Source: a virus. Taken from it: a DNA stretch of 61,594 nucleotides. The notes under the pieces were generated by a model. That model made no database searches. It saw only the letters and a list, made by a program, of their open reading frames with translations, and was not told the origin of the DNA. The DNA lies in IMG/VR virus record IMGVR_UViG_3300023440_000006, positions 1-61,594 of that record. One strand, written 5' to 3'. A program made the translations under genes and the position numbers. Positions 26,018 to 33,058 of this stretch are shown here, in pieces. Numbering within the stretch: position 1 is the first letter of the stretch; each line of letters starts with the position of its first letter.

Positions 26018-26580
26018 TGAGTGAAGAGAATCTTATAGACCTAGAACAGTGGTCTAAGCAGCGTGAAAATGTACGGGATCTAGCTAAGTCTGTTGCTAAT
26101 GGTAATGGAAGTACAGATAGTTTAATAGTACAGACAGCTAAGTTACAAGAGATGACAGCTGGTGTTGTAGATGCCTTGCTTAACGACATGAGCTTTTTGC
26201 ATAATCTGCTTAAAATGTCACAGATGCAAATGAGCAATATTGCTCAACAATCTTTTCTTACTCTTGAGATTGTAAAACGCAAGGGAATCACCACCTCTGA
26301 AGAGGTGCATGAACTTTATCAAGAAATACTTCAGCATCAGGCAGAGCAGCAAGCTGCTGCAGAAAAAGCAGCTCAACAGGCCGTAGAGAATGCACTACAT
26401 GATGAGAATAATCCTGAACGTATTGCTGAGTTTAAATCACTAATAGAGCAAGGATTTAGTGAACAAGAGGCCAGGGCTACTGTGTGGCCTGAACAGCTAC
26501 TTGAAACCGCGCAAGATGAACAAAATAAAAACACCAGAGCGGAAATAATTCCTTTCTCTGGCGCTTCTAAAAAAGAATGA
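26017..26580 (+). CDS. Unknown helical protein
   Basis: A 187-residue helical protein with a Gln/Ala-rich coiled-coil part (QAEQQAAAEKAAQQAVENA) and an acidic C-terminal half, ending ASKKE. It is the last + strand gene before the strand switch and is coupled to dUTPase by TAATG overlap. No family is recognised. Confidence 0.6.
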   Translation: MSEENLIDLEQWSKQRENVRDLAKSVANGNGSTDSLIVQTAKLQEMTAGVVDALLNDMSFLHNLLKMSQMQMSNIAQQSFLTLEIVKRKGITTSEEVHELYQEILQHQAEQQAAAEKAAQQAVENALHDENNPERIAEFKSLIEQGFSEQEARATVWPEQLLETAQDEQNKNTRAEIIPFSGASKKE

Positions 26581-26581
26581 T

Positions 26582-26599
26582 AATAATCGATTGATTATT
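26582..26599. terminator. Weak AT-rich inverted repeat at the convergent junction
   Basis: AATAATC (26582-26588) and GATTATT (26593-26599) form a perfect 7-bp stem with a GATT loop exactly between the last + gene and the last - gene. It could act as a two-way terminator, but it is AT-rich with no long T-run. Confidence 0.3.
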
Positions 26600-26856
26600 T
26601 AGTCACGAAGTTGTCCATATGGATTGCTATCGTATGTGATTTCGATGTTTTCACCGATGTTATATACGATGCTCACAATACCTGAGCGTGATTTAATTAC
26701 GTTTGCGAGCACTTGAGCAATCTCATCAGTGGATCTTGTGTGGAGATCCTTAATCCCAGGTAGGCTAAGGGTCTCTGTTCGTCTGTTATTTTGTGTAGCT
26801 AGCTCACCAAGCATCTTCTCTTGTTGATTTTTAGCTGACATTCCGGGAATTGACAT
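26599..26856 (-). CDS. Unknown small protein
   Basis: An 85-residue protein starting MSIPGMSAKNQQEKM after a strong GGAGG. A basic helical middle is followed by beta-rich SGIVSIVYNIGENIEITYD. No family is recognised. It overlaps the sigma-like gene by 26 bases and is the last gene of the leftward transcription unit. Confidence 0.65.
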   Translation of the reverse strand: MSIPGMSAKNQQEKMLGELATQNNRRTETLSLPGIKDLHTRSTDEIAQVLANVIKSRSGIVSIVYNIGENIEITYDSNPYGQLRD

Positions 26857-27538
26857 AGTGTCCTCCTATACCGAGTATATTATTAATACCAGAAAAATCC
26901 TTTTCAATCAAAGCCCTGTGTCGGTTAGTGAGAGCAGCAATATCTTTGATCTTCATGCCTTTTGCATAACGCAAATAGACTAGATATTTCTGACGAGTAT
27001 TGAGTTCAGATAATACGCCTTCTTTTGACTTCAGCATTACCCAGCCTATAGACAGGTCTAGGTCATCTGGCTCTTCTATATATGTAATATCTGGTAAAGA
27101 TGGGGCAAGGAAATCTCCTGTTTTCATTAGTATCTGATGTGACACCCAAGAGGCAACTGACTTAATCAGATTAAAGCGGACATAGTCATAAAAGACGAAA
27201 CGAGTCTTCTTTCCGGGCTTGATTTTTGCTTTATAGAAATTCCATAGCTCAAAAAGATGGAGAATAGCTTGTTGCCTAATATCTTCTTCACAAAGGTTGG
27301 GTAAAGAGTCAATGCGTTCTCGTATAAGAGTGTTCGTATGCGGCGTCCAGGTTCTTTTTTGTCCGAGGACCTGAAAGCTAACAGTCTTGTAGAACCAGAA
27401 ATGGATATACGAAGAACTAATCTTTCGTCCAAGGACGACGTTTACAACAGAATTGAGAAGATTAGAATACCTATGCAGCAATTCATCAGCACTAGGTAGT
27501 TCTTGAGTTACTAAGTTTTTCCGCCAACCTTTAGCCAT
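26831..27538 (-). CDS. Sigma factor-like transcription protein
   Basis: The 235-residue protein has a middle region (DIRQQAILHLFELWNFYKAK, then RFVFYDYVRFNLIKSVASWV) resembling sigma region 2 and a C-terminal helix-turn-helix (LNTRQKYLVYLRYAKGMKIK followed by DIAALTN) resembling region 4. Phage proteins of this size, such as T4 gp55, recruit host RNA polymerase to late promoters. Homology is judged by pattern only. One TATAAATA octamer is present at 1876, but I do not see a recurring late promoter ahead of the virion genes. Confidence 0.6.
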   Translation of the reverse strand: MAKGWRKNLVTQELPSADELLHRYSNLLNSVVNVVLGRKISSSYIHFWFYKTVSFQVLGQKRTWTPHTNTLIRERIDSLPNLCEEDIRQQAILHLFELWNFYKAKIKPGKKTRFVFYDYVRFNLIKSVASWVSHQILMKTGDFLAPSLPDITYIEEPDDLDLSIGWVMLKSKEGVLSELNTRQKYLVYLRYAKGMKIKDIAALTNRHRALIEKDFSGINNILGIGGHYVNSRNVS

Positions 27539-27543
27539 CTAAA

Positions 27544-28170
27544 TCAGGCCTCCCAATGCGGAACTTTATCTTTAAACTCTTTCTTGAGTTGATTATATTC
27601 TAAAATATGACCATCAGGCAGCCCAAGTTCTAAAAAGAACTGGGCTGTTTTTGTGCTCTTACTACTCACGACTGCAATCAGCTTAGCGAAGTCAGCAGGA
27701 TAATGCTTCTTCATTCGACGGAGCTTTGTCTTATCGTGAGGACGCAACCAATTCCCTTTTACTTCTACCCAATATTCATCACCAGATTGTTTGTGTTTAA
27801 CTTTAAAGTCTGGTGTATATGAAAGAGCTTGTCCTTTAGGCTTTTCCAACTCAACGTAGGAGAAGATTTTTGGTTCGTAGGCTAGAAAAGTAAAATCGAT
27901 TAATCCAGACTTGAATAATCTCATCATATTGGCTTCCCAACCAGAGCGGACAAAGATACCTAGATCTTTGCGCTTACCCACTCGTGATTGTCTTCCTTTC
28001 GCAAGAGCAGGCTTAGCCCTGCTTTTTCCAGCAAGCCCAAGCTCTCTCATCTTTTTATCTAACGCAGATCTAGACTTTGCCAGCGCAATACATAGCTGGT
28101 CCTTAGCGTCTTTCTTATGTCGCTTTAGATACTCGACCTCAACGGGTGACCATACAACTTTTCTTCTCAT
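27544..28170 (-). CDS. PD-(D/E)XK nuclease with N-terminal Myb-like HTH
   Basis: The 208-residue product has a nuclease core of the restriction-endonuclease fold: Glu79 in SGWEANMM, Asp121 in YTPDFKV and Glu136-Val-Lys138 in YWVEVKGNW. This set resembles T7 endonuclease I and TnsA-type enzymes, which cut branched or specific DNA. Residues 7-45 (WSPVEVEYLKRH to DKKMREL) form a Myb/SANT-like HTH similar to the start of the + strand metallophosphoesterase. The ATG is preceded by CTCCTCCT, the reverse of a ribosome binding site, so initiation may depend on coupling. Confidence 0.7.
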   Translation of the reverse strand: MRRKVVWSPVEVEYLKRHKKDAKDQLCIALAKSRSALDKKMRELGLAGKSRAKPALAKGRQSRVGKRKDLGIFVRSGWEANMMRLFKSGLIDFTFLAYEPKIFSYVELEKPKGQALSYTPDFKVKHKQSGDEYWVEVKGNWLRPHDKTKLRRMKKHYPADFAKLIAVVSSKSTKTAQFFLELGLPDGHILEYNQLKKEFKDKVPHWEA

Positions 28171-28182
28171 AGGAGGAGTATA

Positions 28183-28590
28183 TCACATTCTAGTTAATGT
28201 ACTCCAATCAAAGTACACAGCAAAAACGTCTACTTGCCGCCATGGTCTTTGAAGCAGCTCCAGAAGAGTGTGGTAGGGTGCCGACCAAAAATTCCATATA
28301 ATTAGATTGGTTTGTGAAGGAATAGAAAGGGAGCCGTACTTCATTTCTACGGCTGATTCTATGTTCAGCATATCTACCTGTAGTATTTTTGATGCCAATC
28401 GGCTAGCGTCAACACCACTGGTCATAACGACGAATGACCTATCCTTGAACTGAAGGATAAGGTCACGCACCTTGATATCAGTCTGAATTTGTGAATCACT
28501 TAGATGAATAGTTAATGGTGCGTTAGCTTCAAGTGTCAGAAGCCGATGCCTGGACTTACCAGTCATGAGTGTAAACCATTCTTCAGGCAA
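28183..28590 (-). CDS. Unknown protein
   Basis: A 135-residue protein that could start at TTG 28590, nine bases after AGAGAG, or at ATG 28566. It is a mixed alpha/beta chain with QFKDRSFVVMTSGVDASRL and a Trp-rich SQTNLIIWNFWSAPYH segment. No family is recognised. It sits between the endolysin and a nuclease gene. Confidence 0.55.
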   Translation of the reverse strand: MPEEWFTLMTGKSRHRLLTLEANAPLTIHLSDSQIQTDIKVRDLILQFKDRSFVVMTSGVDASRLASKILQVDMLNIESAVEMKYGSLSIPSQTNLIIWNFWSAPYHTLLELLQRPWRQVDVFAVYFDWSTLTRM

Positions 28591-28595
28591 TCATA

Positions 28596-29324
28596 TCAAC
28601 TCTCTGCAAATACCTTAAAAGCTTTTTTAGATTTTTTGCCCCAGTAACCATCGATTCTTCCACCATACAAACCTTCTGATTTTAGAGTTTGTTGTACTCG
28701 CTTGGTAACGCTGTCTCTTATATAGTCAAGATCAACAGCCATTCCGGGGCAGGTCTTTCTTAGTCTTTTGGAACCCTTCTGCAATGTCCAACCAGTCCCC
28801 TTGAGCTCTCTGTGCCCAAAGATTTGTACAGGTGATACTAGTTCTGCAAGGCAAAGCTTATGGAGAAGATCCAGTAGGCGCTCAATAGCTGTGCTTGTTG
28901 GTCTGTTTGCACTATTCGGTGGTAAATCAGTACCTACACCTTGGGACCTAGCTTTCTCCCACTTGTTATCACCCTTATAGTTGAGAGCTAGTGCGAGACT
29001 TTTACGGTTGTGGTTACCCGCGTGCCACGTAACAATTGAGTGATTAACGCATTTATCAACATCTCCAGACTGATGGATAAGGTAGTGGTAAGTAATTGTT
29101 GGGCAACCTGTTTTAGAAATATGATTAGGACCGATGTCATATTTTGCGAGACCCCTTGCGGTAACTACACCGTCTGTCATGTGAACTACAAGCTTATTGA
29201 TTTTAGTTTGTTTTGTAGGCTTTTTTGTAGGATGAACTGGTAGAGTATCACTCAGGTCAGTAACATCCTCTGCATCAAGAATTTCTTGATTGTAGTCTCT
29301 TTTTGTAATCTCGTTGCTGTTCAT
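28596..29324 (-). CDS. Endolysin: N-acetylmuramoyl-L-alanine amidase with peptidoglycan-binding tail
   Basis: The 242-residue protein is a type 2 (zinc) amidase: His48 in LVVHMTDG, His171 in FGHREL and Cys192 in KTCPGMAVD are the likely zinc ligands, with YHYLIHQSGDV and WHAGNHNRKSLALAL as in the family. There are about 21 residues between the last His and Cys, more than in T7 lysozyme. The last ~40 residues (VTKRVQQTLKSEGLYGGRID and GYWGKKSKKAF) form a PG_binding_1-like domain. No signal peptide is present, so release should need a holin. ATG 29324 follows GGAGG; an upstream extension in frame is unlikely. Confidence 0.9.
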   Translation of the reverse strand: MNSNEITKRDYNQEILDAEDVTDLSDTLPVHPTKKPTKQTKINKLVVHMTDGVVTARGLAKYDIGPNHISKTGCPTITYHYLIHQSGDVDKCVNHSIVTWHAGNHNRKSLALALNYKGDNKWEKARSQGVGTDLPPNSANRPTSTAIERLLDLLHKLCLAELVSPVQIFGHRELKGTGWTLQKGSKRLRKTCPGMAVDLDYIRDSVTKRVQQTLKSEGLYGGRIDGYWGKKSKKAFKVFAES

Positions 29325-29826
29325 AACATTTCCTCCTATATTCTCTGGCTTTAATGAGCTGTTGTTGCCTGTAGGTCTCTTCTTTGGTCCTTGAGGGGGT
29401 AATAGCTTTGGGCTGAATAGGTTGTTTAGATACTTTGTTAGCATTATATAGCTCCTGCAAAAAAATGGCATCTAGTTTTTTCTCATCTGTATATGGAATT
29501 ATTATGTACGTCCAATTGTGTAAATCTGCTATTTCTTCTTTTTTGCTATCTCGTGACTGTTGAGCCTGAAAAGCAAGTAGGGCCTCACCAGCCTCCTCTC
29601 CAAAGCTTTGCACTTTATAATGCTGAATGCCATGGCATTCGATAATTACTGCGAGATCATAAATAACCCAATCATATCTCTCTGTGCCATATGCCCATGA
29701 AGGGAATAGGGTAGAAACGGGGACCTCTTGCTCTGATCTAAATCCCTTCCAGGGCGAGTGAGAGGTAAGGATCTCTCCTATCTTTTTGTGAAGTCTTGAT
29801 GCATTCTTTGCATATTCTGTTTTCAT
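29275..29826 (-). CDS. VSR/PD-(D/E)XK-like endonuclease (candidate)
   Basis: The 183-residue protein has Asp52 in ERYDWVIYDL followed by Glu63 and Gln68 in IIECHGIQHY, the layout of very-short-patch-repair-like and homing endonucleases of the restriction fold. The C-terminal 40 residues are a basic, Gln/Arg-rich helix (REYRRKCYEQQRDYKKRL). It overlaps the endolysin by 50 bases at its 3' end. Either a stand-alone homing-type nuclease or a DNA-repair nuclease is possible. Confidence 0.6.
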   Translation of the reverse strand: MKTEYAKNASRLHKKIGEILTSHSPWKGFRSEQEVPVSTLFPSWAYGTERYDWVIYDLAVIIECHGIQHYKVQSFGEEAGEALLAFQAQQSRDSKKEEIADLHNWTYIIIPYTDEKKLDAIFLQELYNANKVSKQPIQPKAITPSRTKEETYRQQQLIKAREYRRKCYEQQRDYKKRLQSRNS

Positions 29827-29935
29827 ATCTAATCGATTCCATTCTTATTAATTCTGTATATAAGTGTTCAATCTGTATTAATAAGTCTTCATTCTTACCC
29901 TGTTCTACCGGGTCATTCCAGGTGGTTGTGTCCAT
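29738..29935 (-). CDS. Small unknown protein with long overlaps
   Basis: A 65-residue frame starting at ATG 29935 with GGAAG six to seven bases upstream. It fills the gap between two better genes and overlaps the nuclease start by 89 bases and the upstream gene end by 31. The N-terminal half looks like an ordinary helical protein (GKNEDLLIQIEHLYTELIRM); the C-terminal half may be out-of-frame reading. Real but overlapping, or spurious. Confidence 0.4.
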   Translation of the reverse strand: MDTTTWNDPVEQGKNEDLLIQIEHLYTELIRMESIRYENRICKECIKTSQKDRRDPYLSLALEGI

Positions 29936-30237
29936 TCAGATCTTCCCATATCAATTAGTTTTTCTGCAATCTTTTTAATATCTCTTAATCCCTCTTTATC
30001 ACAGAACTCAGATAGATCATTTGCAAGCGCATCATCTTGGATAAATTTAAGGTTTGCCCAAACATCCTTATCAAAGTCCTTTGTTTCGAGTACAACTTCT
30101 TCGATATACATTTTTGCAGTCGATCGATCCACCATTAAGATGAATTCTCTTAAACCATATCCAATTGTTGCTACATGCAACATATGTTGATTGCCTGGCA
30201 ATAGAAATAAATTTGTGTTTTTCAATATGAAACGCAT
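29905..30237 (-). CDS. Unknown small protein
   Basis: A 110-residue protein, MRFILKNTNLFLLPG at its start and an acidic helical C-terminus (DALANDLSEFCDKEGLRD). The first 50 residues alternate strands and include VATIGYGLREFILMVDRS. No family is recognised. It follows a 96-base gap containing an inverted repeat and may head its own transcript. Confidence 0.6.
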   Translation of the reverse strand: MRFILKNTNLFLLPGNQHMLHVATIGYGLREFILMVDRSTAKMYIEEVVLETKDFDKDVWANLKFIQDDALANDLSEFCDKEGLRDIKKIAEKLIDMGRSEWTQPPGMTR

Positions 30238-30293
30238 AATTTAATCCATTCGTTATATCATCTATAGCTGTTAGGCTTTATATCATTAAAGAA

Positions 30294-30314
30294 TTACAAA
30301 TCTGCTATTTGTAA
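30294..30314 (-). promoter_or_regulatory. Perfect inverted repeat in an intergenic gap
   Basis: TTACAAAT and ATTTGTAA form an 8-bp perfect stem around CTGCT. On the minus strand it reads TTACAAATAGCA at the left arm, the same 12-mer as at 1947-1958 on the plus strand, in each case 60-66 bases before a start codon. No T-run follows. It may be an operator or processing site. Confidence 0.35.
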
Positions 30315-30333
30315 CTAAGGTGCGATATGCTTG

Positions 30334-30729
30334 TTATGAATCACTTTTTACTTCATCACTTGTCTTATCGCGATCATCTACCTTACGTCGACCGCCCCAT
30401 TTCTCTTCTGGTTCCTCAAGGGTATCTAAAAGCTCATCATACTTCTTCGCTTCTGGATGATTAAATGTACGATTGACAGGAGGTTCGTGCAGCTCTCCAC
30501 ATCGAATACATCTCAAAATTGAGTAAGAGACTTCCATAAGTGGATTTTGGCCGATTGTGCCAATTTTATTTGCATCGAATTGTGCTACCTGAACAGTCTC
30601 AAACCATTTAGATCCACATTCCGCACATATGATAAGCTCTTGCTTAGGGCCTCTCATAGCAGCTATTTGCTGCCTTTCGAAATCACTAAACTGCATCATT
30701 CCCCTTTTAAAACCATTCCTCTGCATCAT
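30334..30729 (-). CDS. Zinc-ribbon protein
   Basis: A 131-residue protein with two CXXC knuckles, ICAECGSKWF and LRCIRCGELHEP, about 40 residues apart, forming a zinc ribbon. The C-terminus is acidic and charged (RDKTSDEVKSDS). AGGAG lies seven bases before ATG 30729; an internal ATG at 30696, four bases after AAGGGG, would remove an 11-residue leader MMQRNGFKRGM that may be an out-of-frame reading of a damaged upstream gene. Many phage zinc ribbons bind nucleic acid or RNA polymerase, but nothing specific shows here. Confidence 0.7.
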   Translation of the reverse strand: MMQRNGFKRGMMQFSDFERQQIAAMRGPKQELIICAECGSKWFETVQVAQFDANKIGTIGQNPLMEVSYSILRCIRCGELHEPPVNRTFNHPEAKKYDELLDTLEEPEEKWGGRRKVDDRDKTSDEVKSDS

Positions 30730-30896
30730 TTTTAGTCTCCTGCTCGGCCTCTTCCTGAGACTCCGCTATTTTTGTGTTATGGGTCTGAACCTCGCTAGGC
30801 TAGCGAGCGAGCATAATGACAGTGACTCTCAAGAGCACCGACATCCACGGCGACGGGCGGCTTTTTGACGACAGCCCTGGTCTCCAACTTGGTCAC
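30707..30896 (-). pseudogene. Small gene, apparently frameshifted at the GC-island edge
   Basis: A GTG at 30896 overlaps the upstream TGA and opens a 33-residue frame, VTKLETRAVVKKPPVAVDVG to ARSLA, that stops at a TAG (30795-30797). Directly after it another frame reads SEVQTHNTKIAESQEEAEQ to DAEEWF and stops at 30707. The second frame lacks any start codon but has natural, acidic composition; removal of one base near 30795 would join them into a 60-residue protein. Either the gene is frameshifted or the acidic part is the tail of a gene cut by the inserted island. Confidence 0.4.
30791..30807. repeat. 17-bp near-perfect palindrome at the GC-island border
   Basis: CTCGCTAG (30791-30798), a central G, and CTAGCGAG (30800-30807) are perfect inverted arms. 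It marks the point where base composition jumps from about 35% to about 60% G+C and where the small minus-strand gene changes frame. Confidence 0.75.
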
Positions 30897-31105
30897 TCCT
30901 CGTTCCAAAACAGCTCGAGCTGTTTGGCCTCCTGCTGCGCCGAATCTGCTATGTCGCGTCCAGCCCACTGCCAGTCGCGACTGATTAGGTATTGGTCCAA
31001 GGCAACGCTCCGAAGACGGGGAGTAGAGCCTGGAAAGTCCATCGCCCGCGAGATGCCACTGGTGAACCCTGCCTTCTGAGTCTTCTTCTTAGTGCCGTGC
31101 ATCAT
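30893..31105 (-). CDS. Unknown small basic protein in the GC-rich island
   Basis: A 70-residue protein, MMHGTKKKTQKAGFTSGISR to QLELFWNEE, starting within the end of the upstream gene behind GGGGTGAG. It is basic at the start and helical at the end (WAGRDIADSAQQEAKQLEL). Codons are GC-rich, unlike surrounding genes. Its stop overlaps a GTG start of the next frame. No family is recognised. Confidence 0.5.
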   Translation of the reverse strand: MMHGTKKKTQKAGFTSGISRAMDFPGSTPRLRSVALDQYLISRDWQWAGRDIADSAQQEAKQLELFWNEE

Positions 31106-31295
31106 GCTCACCCCGTGTCGAGCCTTCCTCAATCGGATGTGGAGGGATACATGGTTGCACGTCAGGGTCGGCGCATGGCTGCACGCTAGGGTCAGGGTCC
31201 TTATCATCGTTAAACTCGAAGATATCTCCCTCGGGTTCGGAGGAACTATCTTTCAGTACACCTACGATTTTCCCATTCTTTTTAAATTTCAACAT
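31089..31295 (-). CDS. Small chimeric-looking protein at the island's right edge
   Basis: A 68-residue protein whose AT-rich 5' half encodes a compact beta segment (MLKFKKNGKIVGVLKDSSSE) and whose GC-rich 3' half encodes the near-repeat PSVQPCADPDVQPC and a His/Arg tail. The composition changes inside the gene, as if a phage gene had been fused to island DNA. ATG 31295 follows GGTGAT and the stop of the upstream Cas4-like gene. Confidence 0.5.
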   Translation of the reverse strand: MLKFKKNGKIVGVLKDSSSEPEGDIFEFNDDKDPDPSVQPCADPDVQPCIPPHPIEEGSTRGEHDARH

Positions 31296-31299
31296 AATA

Positions 31300-32052
31300 T
31301 CACCAACTACAAATTTGTTTATATGGACATGAGCCACACATACTGGTTATAGATGGGTGATAGATCTGGTGCTTAATGCTGCCAGTAGCCCATTGTATAG
31401 CGCGCTCTGTCTTATATATGAAGTCATTATAGTCTTGAATGATCAATGTGTCAGTAAACACTGATATACTAGATGAGGTGCGTTTTAGGATACGAACGAA
31501 TTGTATCTGATCAACCTTAACGCCTTCTTGCTTTAGCATCCAAACCTTAGATTTAATAGATAAGGCATTAACAGCTTCACGGACATCCTTGAATTTATCA
31601 GTAATCTCTATTACTTTAATCTGATTAGGCGCGATGGTGATTGCATCAATTCCCCCTGTGATGTTTACTCCAGTCCCTGGCACACGAGATTCAAGCCACA
31701 GATTATGTATGCATGCTGTGGATCCTCCTCTAAAGTTTCTTAGGTACCAGTTTCTTATCTGTCCGAGACAAGATAGTGCGACTGATCTATAGTCGCTAAC
31801 TGGAATATCTTTATCCAGTAGAGGGGCGAGGCTTTCATGCACACGTCCACGCACTGTCTTCCAGGCTATTTCTTTTTCTAGGTTTGATAAGTCTCTATAG
31901 CAGCTAAGAATTACAGAGCGTAATGGATTGTATAAATAATGACTTTTTCGAATCTCATGATTCGTCCAGTTATACTTTGCATAGTTTGGACACTTAATAT
32001 AGTCATCTAAGTGCCTTACTCTTACAGGTTTTTCATTGAGTTTCAATTTCAT
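31300..32052 (-). CDS. Cas4/RecB-like iron-sulphur protein with altered nuclease site
   Basis: The 250-residue protein has the Cas4/AddB layout: Cys21 in YIKCPNY and a C-terminal CGSCPYKQIC (Cys239, Cys242, Cys248) that would bind a [4Fe-4S] cluster, His72 in GRVHESL, and Asp136 in GGIDAI. At the position of the D/E-X-K motif it reads VIEITDK, so Glu149 is followed by Thr151 where Lys is expected. It may be a structural, non-cutting homologue, or use Lys153. It has no CRISPR context. Starts by coupling to the upstream gene. Confidence 0.6.
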   Translation of the reverse strand: MKLKLNEKPVRVRHLDDYIKCPNYAKYNWTNHEIRKSHYLYNPLRSVILSCYRDLSNLEKEIAWKTVRGRVHESLAPLLDKDIPVSDYRSVALSCLGQIRNWYLRNFRGGSTACIHNLWLESRVPGTGVNITGGIDAITIAPNQIKVIEITDKFKDVREAVNALSIKSKVWMLKQEGVKVDQIQFVRILKRTSSSISVFTDTLIIQDYNDFIYKTERAIQWATGSIKHQIYHPSITSMCGSCPYKQICSW

Positions 32053-32518
32053 CTACATGAATTGTTTTGAACTGAATTACATTCTTTGTAAGTAATGCTT
32101 TCAGCTTCCTTTGGTCGGGTGTTAAACGTGAATACTTCCCGGTTTTAATATCGATGAAATGGACGCAGCCTTCTAGGTCATCTTTTGGAAATTTAATAGC
32201 CATGAAGTCTACGATTGTTCCAAGTGGTATGATCTTATCATACTCTGCTTTCATTGATATATAGCCTATAAGTTCTCCTAGCTTACCCTTATGTGTATTA
32301 ACAGTGCCAGTAATAGAGTTAACTATTATATCTGGTAGCCCACCTAATTTTTTAGCCAAGCGAGCTTCAGTACCAGATAAGTCAACCTTAATCTCAGGAG
32401 CTCTTTCTTCTAGTTTTTTTAGCATCTTGAGTTCTTCAAGGATCTTAACACCCAGAATGACTAAACAGATAAAAGCAAGTAGAAGAAAGAATAAAACTCC
32501 GAATAAAGCTGCTTCCAT
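32033..32518 (-). CDS. Membrane-anchored PD-(D/E)XK nuclease
   Basis: The 161-residue protein starts with a strong membrane helix (residues 4-25, LFGVLFFLLLAFICLVILG) and a coiled linker, followed by a Holliday-junction-resolvase-like nuclease core: Glu82 in KLGELIGY, Asp104 in TIVDFMAI and Asp123-Ile-Lys125 in FIDIKTGKYSRLTPDQ. The nuclease would sit on the cytoplasmic face of the membrane. Related phage proteins are described as endonucleases; the anchor is unusual and suggests action on DNA at the membrane, such as host nucleoid or incoming DNA. Confidence 0.7.
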   Translation of the reverse strand: MEAALFGVLFFLLLAFICLVILGVKILEELKMLKKLEERAPEIKVDLSGTEARLAKKLGGLPDIIVNSITGTVNTHKGKLGELIGYISMKAEYDKIIPLGTIVDFMAIKFPKDDLEGCVHFIDIKTGKYSRLTPDQRKLKALLTKNVIQFKTIHVDEIETQ

Positions 32519-32853
32519 TAAATCCTCTCAAGCTGGGAAAGAAGAACAGTATATCCTTCTCGGAATTTTGGATGAATACGTTTTGGGCTAGCTGCGAAAA
32601 TCATTTCGTGCTGTTTAAACTTAGCAATATTTATAGTCCCATCTTTGTTGAGATAACCTAGCTCACCTAGTTGCCAAGTTCCTACAACAGTTCCCTTCTT
32701 TCTCGTGACAATCTGCTTGTCAACTCTTGTAACCTGCCCTTCTCGAGTAGCGATAAATAGTGGATTTTTTGCCTTTCCACTAAAAAAGCTTTCAGGTAAG
32801 TCTTTAATATTGCTGATGTTGCTGTAATCCGATGTTACGCTTTCAACCTGCAT
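32518..32853 (-). CDS. Unknown small protein
   Basis: A 111-residue protein starting MQVESVTSDY. It is beta-rich (NPLFIATREGQVTRVDKQIV, TVVGTWQLGELGYLN). AGGAG is five bases before ATG 32853; longer versions starting further upstream would overlap the zinc-ribbon gene by up to 130 bases and are not preferred. No family is recognised. Confidence 0.6.
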   Translation of the reverse strand: MQVESVTSDYSNISNIKDLPESFFSGKAKNPLFIATREGQVTRVDKQIVTRKKGTVVGTWQLGELGYLNKDGTINIAKFKQHEMIFAASPKRIHPKFREGYTVLLSQLERI

Positions 32854-32866
32854 CATTTCTCCTACT

Positions 32867-33058
32867 CTACTGCTGGGCTCTCCATTTAGACCAAGATACA
32901 TGCCCACCCTTTCCTGTTCCTGCAGACAGGATTTTATTAAGTTTATCAGAACCACACTTCTCACACTTAATCTCTTGATTTTCATCTCTGCTATCAAGTA
33001 GGATTTCAGTTACATGTTTACACTCCGTACATTTGAAATCTTGTATCCTAAAGCTCAT
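32867..33058 (-). CDS. FmdB-like small zinc-ribbon protein
   Basis: A 63-residue protein with CTECKHVTE and IKCEKCGSDKLNKIL, the two-knuckle zinc ribbon of FmdB-type putative regulators, ending in a basic tail WSKWRAQQ. Such proteins are common and poorly understood. GGAGGG precedes the ATG, and the start overlaps the primase-helicase stop as ATGA. Confidence 0.7.
   Translation of the reverse strand: MSFRIQDFKCTECKHVTEILLDSRDENQEIKCEKCGSDKLNKILSAGTGKGGHVSWSKWRAQQ

Larger units (their letters stand above)
30790..31215. other. GC-rich island of probable foreign origin
   Basis: Sixty-base blocks between 30841 and 31080 contain 35-36 G+C (58-60%), against about 20 (33%) in the block at 30301-30360. 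Its minus-strand frames use GC-rich codons unlike the neighbours. It contains a 24-bp imperfect tandem repeat (CATGG(T/C)TGCACG...) at 31150-31200 that encodes the near-repeat PSVQPCADPDVQPC. No transposase or terminal repeats are seen. Confidence 0.65.
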
